A stretch of 64,000 bases of DNA, from assembly GCA_030159075.1 (NCBI GenBank), contig BROG01000127.1, positions 509,001-573,000 of the forward strand, in the 5' to 3' direction. A program made the position numbers and the translations under genes. Below, in pieces: positions 55,431-64,000 of this stretch (position 1 is its first letter; the number at the start of each line of letters is the position of its first letter). The stretch comes from Atrina japonica (Eukaryota; Mollusca; Bivalvia; Pterioida; Pinnidae). Under the pieces are notes generated by a model. The model saw only the letters and a program-made list of their open reading frames with translations, was not told where the DNA came from and did not search any database.

Positions 55431-57877
55431 TTCCAACAGAGTGTATATACTTGTGGATTTCTTTGAATTATAAAAAAAATCTCGATGATCATACTTGTAT
55501 ACATATAGGCTTCTATACTGCAGGGGTGCAAATTAAATGGACAGACCCAACCTTTAAGAAGTTTGCAACAAAGTAAATCTCTGGCATGACGACATTAAAA
55601 TTTAAGATAGAGAACAGTTATAGATAATTTTACAATGATTTGATTTTTTTCATGCACAGTATGCATTGAGATCAGTAGTCCACATAAAATCAGTCTTTCA
55701 GAATCAAACAAAATATGTGTATTCTGTTATCATACATATCTAGTTACTTCTTGAAAAACTTTTTTTGCCAGTGTAACAGAAACACAAATTTATTACAATT
55801 TCTCACCACAAGGTAACATAAATGATTGAACATATTAAATGGTACAAACAAAGCAGTTTCATACAGATTCTGTTCACTAAAAATAAAAATATTCACATAT
55901 TTTTTGTAACAAAATACTTAAAGACAGGTGTGCTTAGATTTACACACATCATGTGGCTTGAAATAATATTTAACAATAAACAAAAACATGCATGCATGAT
56001 ATATGTGCTTGTATACATATCTGCACTCTGAACAGTCTTGTTCAATACAGTCACAATAACTATACACTTCTGGATTTCTACGAGAACATCACGACATAGA
56101 TTTTAAACTGCCACCAATATTACCGGGAATCAAGGCATATTGGCCATTTCTATTTCAAGTCAAAACAAAACCTACATCATGGTTATACATTTTCATAACA
56201 TGGTTAGTTAATGCACCAAATTATAGCATAACTGACAACATAATCTTGGAACTTTTATCATCTATATCTTACAAAAATAGTTATTTCCTAGTAGGAATAC
56301 ATAGTGCGCTTCACAATCAAATTTTTGGGTCAATGTTACTTTACATTTATGTAAACCAGAAAACAATGTTACTTAAAAGATTTAATAATGTATATCTGCA
56401 AATGTTCGCCCCTGGTTATTTTGCCCTTTTATGACAGAATGCACATTCACCTGTCTTAAATTCGCCCTTAATCAACATAGTCTAAAAGATAGCATTTATG
56501 TCTATGCTTTAATTTATTCAGCTTGAAAATTTCGCTTTCATTTTAAATTTGCTCTCTCAGCTAGGAGCAAAATTTAAAAGGGAGCTAACATTTCCAGGTA
56601 TACAGTTTTCAAGATTCTAAGTTTGCCCTAGCTTTTAAACAGAAGAAATTAAAGGTAGAGTGAGATCGGTCAGGGGAAAAAAATTCTAGTTCTGTTACAA
56701 TGAACACTGAAAACAGAGTTAAAATTAATAGAAAATACAAAAGTACAGCTAATTAGATTAAAAGAGTCAAGGAATGACGACTCAATGACAATTTGAAGGC
56801 TTTTACAAGTCCCTGCTTGTAAAACAGATGTTCATTCTGTGCAGTTATTTTATCTAGTACTATGAAAAATCAAAATATATGATCCTTCTAATGTGATATT
56901 TTCAGATATCCTCTCCAATGCTTGAAAAGGCAAAGTTATTGTCATTCTGTTGGCCAGGTATTTTGCGCAGACTGATGCACCAAACAAAATTTACTGTTTA
57001 AGAATCTGCGTACTTAAAGCATGTTAATGTAACATCCTTTTTTAATCTCATTTTTGGGCAACGGAATGAAAGATTCAACCAGACAACAAAAGTTTACCAT
57101 CTGTTTTAGCAATCTGCATGCAGTGTATTCAATGAAGTACATTTATTCAACTCACATAGTTAAACTCAGAATTAAACACCCCATAAATCAGTTTTTTATG
57201 GAAGGGGTAATGTCACTTGTGCATTATACTGGCCAATCACAGACATCACACACAAAATACTATAGTATGAATTTCTGCTACAGAGTGTGACAAAATTATA
57301 TTACAGCAATTAAGGCCATCATTAAATTTGTAATAAGAAAAATGTATGCAAAGCCCTTTGTGGTTTAGTAAGTTAAAATTAACAATAATGTTTGTACCTA
57401 TCAGAAAATTATTTTGTAATCAACACTGATTTTTTTACATATCCAGGGACAGTATATACATTACCTGCATATATACAGATTGAGTGGGTTTGTATTGCAG
57501 ATCACCTGCATATATTACAGATAAACCCCTGTAGTCACATTTGGACTCACCCATTTCAAAGAATGGTAAAGTCCACTGTCAGAATTTAGGAGTGTTATGG
57601 TTTAGGATCTAATTCAATAATAATTTCACATGTAATATTATCTAGTTCATTCCTGAATTATGACAGTGGACCATACTATCTTTTGATTTGGGAAGAGTCT
57701 AAATGTCACCATAGGGGTTGATTATTTAAGTTTGTGTTGCAGATCTCCATTAATAATACATAGAATTGGAAGTTGGAAAATTACAGCTGTATGCTCTATA
57801 TAGTTTATTTAAAACTGTCAGTGTTGCACGAACATAACATCTTGGAAATAGAGCTGCCAATATATCAGGTCTGCACA
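55431..57877. other. Intergenic / presumed MAX 3' UTR side
   Basis: AT-rich. A second copy of the 42010 repeat lies at 56340-56615. A minus-strand AATAAA (57804-57809) lies 69 bp past the MAX stop and may be its poly(A) signal. Nothing else is recognised. Confidence 0.45.
56340..56615. mobile_element. Dispersed repeat 'TTCGCCC...AGCAAAATTTAAA', copy 2
   Basis: It shares its motif order with 42010-42240, including TTCACCTGTCTTAAATTCGC and TTTCATTTTAAATTTGC. The outer ends (GTTACTTTACATTTATGTAA / CCAGGTATACAG) are unclear. Confidence 0.5.
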
Positions 57878-58047
57878 TCAGTCTGATGTTTTTAATTTTT
57901 TGCGTCTACCATGGGCTAAATTTCCTTCTAATTCTATAGAACTTTCAGATTCTGAGCCTTCTTCAAATCCTGACAAACTTCCTTGTGAATTAACTGAGCT
58001 AGAAACTGCAAACTGTCCTGTTGTCTTGGCTTTTTCTAATGCTCTAA
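57878..58047 (-). CDS. MAX: MAX (MYC-associated factor X), last coding exon, partial gene
   Basis: On the minus strand an acceptor (TTTTCAG, 58048 upward) opens a 170-base exon that starts in phase 1, giving 55 residues to TGA. It begins RALEKAKTTGQFAVSSS, which matches the end of the leucine zipper of MAX, then has a serine/acidic stretch (EEGSESESS) and a basic GRRKKLK tail like the C-terminal nuclear signal of MAX. MAX dimerises with MYC and MXD proteins at E-boxes. The bHLHZip exons are not visible and must lie beyond a long intron to the right. FNTB and MAX are convergent neighbours in vertebrates too, which independently supports the call. Confidence 0.85.
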
Positions 58048-58875
58048 CTGAAAAGAATAAAATAAAAACAATTCAGTAATACCAGTAAAGCTTCTATAAT
58101 TATTCTCATGTTGGTCTTAGACAATATTTTACAAGGGTAAACTTTCAGGCGCTTTAAAAATCAAACTTTTGAATGGCCAAAATGGTGTTGCGCAATTAGA
58201 ACAAGAGTTATCAGAAGACAAAGCTCCCCTGAAACGGGTGTAAAAATAGGTTTTTGACCCACACCTGTCAGGTTTTAAGGTCAAGGTACAGTAAACATTT
58301 TGATTTCTTTAGCTCAGGTTGAAGTTTTTGAAAAGTATGTCAAAGTCCAAGGTCACTAGGTCAAAAGTCAAAGTACCAAATGAAAGCTCTGGTCATAAGA
58401 ATCTATATGTGAAACATCTAATAAAGCCGCCACATTATCTCTCCGAACCTTCGTCCAAGCAAGCTAAAAACTATAATACCTAAAGGCAAATATAAGGACA
58501 GAAAGGTGCATATGTTTGTGAGTGCACATAGAAGAGAAAGCAGTGGACAAGTTCCACTATTTTACATGAAAATTGGCGACAGAATTTGCCAGCTGTTGGC
58601 TCCTATTGAAAGGTCTGAATATGAAAACACCAAAATATTATCAATACAATCCATAGCGTACATAATATACAACAATTCAGTTTTGGTTTTTGTCATAATT
58701 CTGACACATCAGGTACTATAATATACAGTGAAATTATGTTATCTCAAAACTCAAGGGACTGCCCCTATTACTTTGAAATATCCAGAATTACAGATAACCA
58801 AAATTTTAAGTAACAGTATTTTCTATTTATATACTGTTGTAAATCGTTTCACGTATAATATTAACAAGTTTAAGG
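58048..58875 (-). other. MAX intron, nothing recognised
   Basis: Presumed intron upstream of the last MAX exon. No further exon is detected up to the window end. Confidence 0.45.
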
Positions 58876-59863
58876 TACCGTATTTTATGGCCTATAGGTC
58901 AATGTGGGGGATAGGTCGAATGGCCAATTTTTGGCAAAAATTAGATAGGTCGAAGTGGAAGACAGGTCGATGTCGGCAGAGATGGAAACATTAATGGGAG
59001 AACACAAAAATACATCGTTTATGTTTAATAACTGGTGCTAAAACAATGGTAGCCTACAAAAACAATCAGATTAATAGGCCTATTTTACTGTATATTATTA
59101 TATATGAGAGATTTAAAGCTTACAAGTTGCATTTTATCATATTTAACATCAATTATATTACTCATGTGTACTGATTATGTATACATACATTGCTATTATG
59201 TTACCTGTCAAATCATCATTAAATTCTCTATCCTGTTAACACAAGCGACCTCAATAATTGTCTTATCCTTACATTGGCCTAAATTATTATGTAGCTGCAA
59301 TTGTCATACAAATAAATACTCAAGGTTGAGTGATAATTAATTTATGTAACACTTTTTCCAAAACTTTCCCAACTTCAAAGACTGCGGCAGGATCCTTAAC
59401 AGTTGAAGGTCACGTTCCAGTGAACACAGCTTGTAGTGTCCTGAAATTCTGAATGAAGACTTCAACTTCACAGCGGGGTACCGAGGCAAGGGAATCATTC
59501 AAAAGTATAAACTGTCCAGTATAAATATAATGTAAACAATGTATTTTTATTCCGCAGTTTCTGACAGTCTTGAATCCCAATGATATTGTAACTTGAAAGA
59601 TTATTATTTTGTCACTTGATTATGAACACAGTGCAATACGCACACACGAGGTCATATTTAATAGTTCTATTAAGTGTAAATACAAATGGGTGTTTGGAGT
59701 AGGCCCCTAAATTATCCAGTGAAAAATGCTGAATTACGATGTTAAAATGAGAAATTGCAGATACAAGTAAAATATTTCACTAAGATAAGCCGATGCGGTG
59801 AATAGGTCGAGGTCACAACATTGGAGAAAAAAAATATCGACCTATAGGCCGTAAAATATGGTA
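58876..59863. mobile_element. 1-kb CCGTATTTT MITE, copy 3
   Basis: It has TA-flanked ends TACCGTATTTTATGGCCTAT and GGCCGTAAAATATGGTA, collinear with copy 1 but with about 10% scattered differences, so an older insertion. Confidence 0.8.
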
Positions 59864-59956
59864 TTCAAACAATAATCATAATATTCAGTAACCATATTAT
59901 CAGATGACATACAATGAAATTGGATAAATAAAGAGTTTAGTAAGATCAGCAGGCCC

Positions 59957-62663
59957 CGCTTGTATAAAACGTCTCAAATTTGAGATTTCCTCAAGCTTGA
60001 GTGACGTTGAGATTTTCTCAACTGAGTTTTCCTCAAAACCGGCTTGTATAAACATTCCTCAAATACCTTGAGGAAAATCTCAGCTGAGGGAAAAGTTGAG
60101 GGATTTCTCATTGATATAAGTGGCCCAAAGAGAACTCTTTAAGGCTAAATGGCAAGAAAGCTGACGGCTACTTACGGGAAATTGATGCTTGCGCGGTGGC
60201 GCTCCGTATTAATATGTTAGGTCTATAGGAAGAAAGTATAGTGATTGATATGTAGAAACTACATATAGATGGGTACATACTACTGTAGTGTTACCTGCAT
60301 TTTAAAACAAACATTTTATCTGTGTAATGTACACCATTAGATTTATTTTCTCACTTCTCAGTTTAGTTTATTCCGAAACTATAGAAAGATATTTGAAAAT
60401 GATGAATGATATGACTGAATGGAATTGTGAAATTTTATTAAATACTAGAAGGTGATGCCTCGAGGATTTTGCAGGAGAGAATGGGTGTTGATGAATAGAA
60501 AATAAATAAAACAAATGGTAAAAAATATTGATTGTAACAATGTGTTTTTATTCTTGATATATGACCACAGTAGCCTTGTTTTTCCCCTTTTTGTCTGTTT
60601 TATTCATGGCTACGAAATAATTTATGTATTTATTTCCGTACCTCACAGAAACATGTATATGTATTAATCAATGAAACAGACAAATTGTGCGATTTCAGTC
60701 AAGTTGATTATTTGTTACGACGAATTTGCATGCTATTCCTTTACACTCATCCCGCTATATTTTAAGTCAACTTAAATCATTTCACTTGTACCTGGGAGTT
60801 GAAAATCACACACACACACACAAAACAAAAAACAAACAAATGAAAGTTTTTACTGTTTTCTTGTATTTTTACCTTCAAGCCAACGCCTGTGATCATCTTA
60901 CATATGTGTAGATCTATAGGCCCTTGTGTGACATCAATCTGATCACAGGAAGTGAAATTTTGCCGGTATATTGATAAACAAATCATTTACATAGCTTGCC
61001 CTTCCTTGTTTACCTCCTCATTACAGTGGGCAAGCTAGGTAAATGATTTGTTTTATCATTATACCGACGGAATTTCAAGTTCCTTTGACCTGACGTTGTG
61101 CTTGAACTTTGTAGTTTCACAATTATTTTTTCAGATAATATAATTAAGATAAGATAATTTTAATTTAAAATCCGAAAAAATAACATCAGAAGCATTAACT
61201 CTGCAGAACTCTTTTGTCGACTGAAAGTTTCTTGGAGTCAATTAATTTTATTTACTTATAGAATGGGTCTCCGCAATAATTTTCTGGGACTTGTTGGTTA
61301 GGCCTGTGGCTTTTTTCCCATGTAGGGAATAAGTGTAGTCATTTTAACATATATTTTTAAAAAGGTGCATTCAAATTCTAGATTATCCCTTTTTTTTTTT
61401 AACTTCGAGGCACCCATTTTCCTGGGCATTTAGGAGTTGTTGCAAACTAAGTACATGTATATGTAAACAAAATAAACTCAAATTTCAATTTCAACAGATT
61501 TCAAATTTGGTTAGTTTGATAATCACGAAAATAGCAAAAATGCCGAAAAATAGATCGACAGGATACTCGTATATGAAACCGAAATTCAATCACATGCACG
61601 ATTATTGATTAACCTGAAAATGGATGGCCAGGCTATTTTTTTTTTTTACTTTTTATCCAGTGCTGTGTATTTTATGTTCTTTAATTTTTATTCAGGTGTA
61701 TATTCACCCTCTTGTTTGAGAACTAACCCTACTTGTACAGCTCCTTTATGTAGGTCTAGGCTGTCATATTCCCATTCGGTGAACCTGCGAAAAGTAGGTC
61801 AAATTTTGCATGTCGGTGATGTCACATTTGAGTTTAAGTTGTACACCTTGGGCCTGGCTTAGGCTAGGCCTACTTGCACTTCAAATCTGAGACGGAAATC
61901 GACTTGAGTTGTCATCATTTTTCAGCCAGAAAAAATACTGAGGTATTTATATCGTATTTCAACTTATTTTGGTATACACCATTTATGATTTTAATGCTGG
62001 TAGCCCAGACGATCTTAGCCTATACAGTAGGCCTAGTTATGAGACCGCTATTGATAGTTTTCAATTCCGGCGAAGTTTAGTTTATAAAAATGTAATTTAC
62101 TAGACTCATGGATTATCTACAGCTTTTTATTTTGAAAACAGACTTCATCTATGTTGTATGAATTTATTTATCACCAATTTCTTTCAGCAATGTAATTTTA
62201 ATGTTATTATTTTTTCACATTCTGAGAGCAGTGAAACATTGGGGGGGGGGGGGCACATCAATTGATGTCCATTTGAAAAAAAAAAAACAGTTACACAAAT
62301 TAGGTATTCAAATGCATTCCACCAACATGAAACACGGTTAAACATAATCCCACAGTATTTAAGTGTATATTTAATTTATGTTTACTCAATGCAAGCGTTT
62401 CATAAGGGTGATGTCTGCCATGTTTATTTACATGTTGAGGGATTCCTCAAGCATTTGAGACTGCTATGAAGCTCTCTCAAATATTTGAGGAAAATCTCAA
62501 ATTTTGTTGAGGAAAAGTAGGATAAGAAGTTTTATACAAGCCGATTTGAGGAATGCCTCAAATCTTGAGGAAAAACTTCAAGTTGAGGAAAAATCTCAAA
62601 TATTCCCCCTCAACTTGCGTTTATACAAGCCAAACTGAAAAATCTCAAATTTGAGGAAAGACC
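59957..62663. mobile_element. 2.7-kb element with complex inverted ends
   Basis: Both ends hold clusters of TCAAATTTGAG and CCTCAA/TTGAGG words and the phrase GCTTGTATAAA, in inverted orientation: 59957-60120 on the left, 62440-62663 on the right. The interior lacks a transposase-like frame. It contains a long palindrome (60948-61083), (CA)n near 60809, and A- and G-runs near 62240-62290. It could be a non-autonomous DNA transposon or two MITEs in opposite orientation. Confidence 0.5.
60948..61083. repeat. Long imperfect palindrome, arms about 55 bp
   Basis: The left arm (60948-61001) and right arm (61028-61083) are inverted copies at roughly 85% identity with a 26-bp loop; AAATCATTTAC and AGCTTGCCC are matched strings. 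It lies inside the 2.7-kb element. Confidence 0.75.
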
Positions 62664-63678
62664 TACCGTATTTTATGGCCTATAGGTCGATGTGGGGGAT
62701 AGGTCGAATGACCGATTTTTGGCAAAAATCCAGGTTTAAGTATTAGATAAGTCTAAGTGGAGGACAGGTCGATATCGGCAGAGATGGAAACTTGAATGGG
62801 AGAACACAAAAATACATCGTTTATGTTTAATAACTGGTGCTAACACGATGGTAGCCTACTAAAAAATCAGAGTGATAGGTGTATTTTACGGTACATTATT
62901 AAATAGGAGTGATTAAAAAGCATAGAAGTTGCATTATATCATATTTCACATCACTTATATTACTCGTGTGTACTGATTATGTATACAAACATCGCCATTA
63001 TGTTACATGTCAAATCATCATTAAATTATTTATGCTGTTTACACAAGCGACCTCAATCCTTGTCTTATCCTTACATTGGCCTAAATTATTATGCTGCTGC
63101 AATTGTCAAACAATTAAATACTCAAGGTCGAGTGTCAATTAATTTACTTAACACTTTTTCCAAAACTTTCCCAACTTCAAAGACTGCCACGCGATCGTTA
63201 TCAGTTGAAGGTCACGTTCCAGTGAACACAGCTTGTAGTGTCCTGAAAGTCTGAATGAAGACTTCAACTTCACAGCGGGGTGCCGAGATAAGGGAATCAT
63301 TCAAAAGTATAAAAACTGTCCGGTATAAATATAATGTAAACGATGTATTTTTATTACGCAGTTTCTGACACAGTCTTGAATTTTGATATTGTAACTTGAA
63401 AGATCATTATTTTGTCACTTGATTATGAACACAGTGCATTACGCACACACTAGGTCACATTTAATAGTCCTACTAAGTGTAAATAAAAATGGGTTGTTTG
63501 GAGTAGGCCCCTAGATTATCCTGTGGAAAATGTTGAATTACGATGTTAAAATGAGGAATTACAGATACAAGTTAAATGTTTCACTATTTTTTTTGTAAGA
63601 TAAGTCGATGCGGTGAATAGGTCGAGGTCACAACTTTGGAGAAAAAAAATATCGACCTATAGGCCGTAAAATACGGTA
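62664..63678. mobile_element. 1-kb CCGTATTTT MITE, copy 4
   Basis: It has TA-flanked ends TACCGTATTTTATGGCCTAT and GGCCGTAAAATACGGTA. It is inserted directly at the right edge of the preceding element, so it is the younger of the two. Confidence 0.8.
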
Positions 63679-64000
63679 ATTCTGTTTTTGAGCATTTTAA
63701 ATGTGTGCAAACGGGATTCAGTTACTTTTTGCTAAAATATCTCAGGAACAAGACATTTGATTGACTTCAAACTTTCGGCAAATGCATTTATGTATTATAA
63801 ACCAACAATTTTTGAAAAGTTGTATATAGCAATTGGGGTGTACATTAAGTGTACTATATTGTTCTGAAACTACATTAAACAAGGATTTGGAATTTCAAGC
63901 TAATGTTAAATCCCAGGGGTTGCGCTGGGCTTTGCCAATGTCGCAGATGGTGATTTTTTATTTCAAATGGCGACTAAAAAAAAACTTCTGGCAATATTTC
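63679..64000. other. Window end, nothing recognised
   Basis: AT-rich sequence, presumably MAX intron. The text 'CTCAGGAACAAGACATTTGA' and following resembles parts of known dispersed repeats but cannot be assigned. Confidence 0.4.

Noticed and set aside
61605..62080. Two adjacent frames (85 and 68 codons) as a transposase
   Set aside because: They are hydrophobic, low complexity, with no DDE or DNA-binding motif, and run through T-rich sequence.

Overview
The window is animal nuclear DNA, most likely from a bivalve or other lophotrochozoan mollusc. Genes are split by many introns with GT/AG borders. The sequence is AT-rich and crowded with short TIR elements, tRNA-derived SINE-like repeats and minisatellites. 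Several repeats are of types I associate with bivalve genomes, such as the 'AGCTCACCT' and 'TTTATGCCCCC' repeats and SINEs ending in a 'TTAAACAACAATAAACAA' tail. No species can be named from sequence alone.

Layout. (1) 863-1133, minus strand: first coding exon of an F-box protein of the FBXO2/6/44 type, running off the left edge. (2) 1605-13586, plus strand: a complete seven-exon homolog of RIMOC1 (C5orf51, the RAB7A-interacting MON1-CCZ1 subunit), divergent from the F-box gene across about 470 bp. Its fifth intron opens with a 3.2-kb minisatellite whose unit copies the exon end plus the 5' splice site. (3) 13.7-16.9 kb: intergenic, with a 100-bp tandem array. (4) 17083-31723: a 14.6-kb block bracketed by a 163-bp direct repeat. 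Its left part holds histone-type 3' stem-loops in two divergent pairs around badly broken histone-like bodies. Its right part holds a decayed Polinton/Maverick (adintovirus-like) element with remnants of packaging ATPase, integrase and family B DNA polymerase. (5) 32253-50342, plus strand: a complete 13-exon gene for the beta subunit of protein farnesyltransferase (FNTB), with several intronic MITEs and four tandem arrays, one of which again starts exactly at a 5' splice site. (6) 50.3-57.9 kb: intergenic, with degenerate SINEs and MITEs. (7) 57878-58047, minus strand: last coding exon of MAX, the bHLHZip partner of MYC, convergent with FNTB as in vertebrates. (8) 58-64 kb: apparently MAX intron, holding two 1-kb MITE copies and a 2.7-kb element with complex inverted ends.

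The genes are unrelated housekeeping functions: ubiquitin-ligase substrate choice, RAB7/mitophagy, protein prenylation and MYC-network transcription. They do not form a pathway; FNTB-MAX adjacency is ancient synteny. The most unusual things are the two splice-donor-seeded minisatellites, the bracketed histone/Polinton block, and a patchwork of MITE and FNTB exon 2 sequence just upstream of that exon, which may be a real rearrangement or an assembly artefact.
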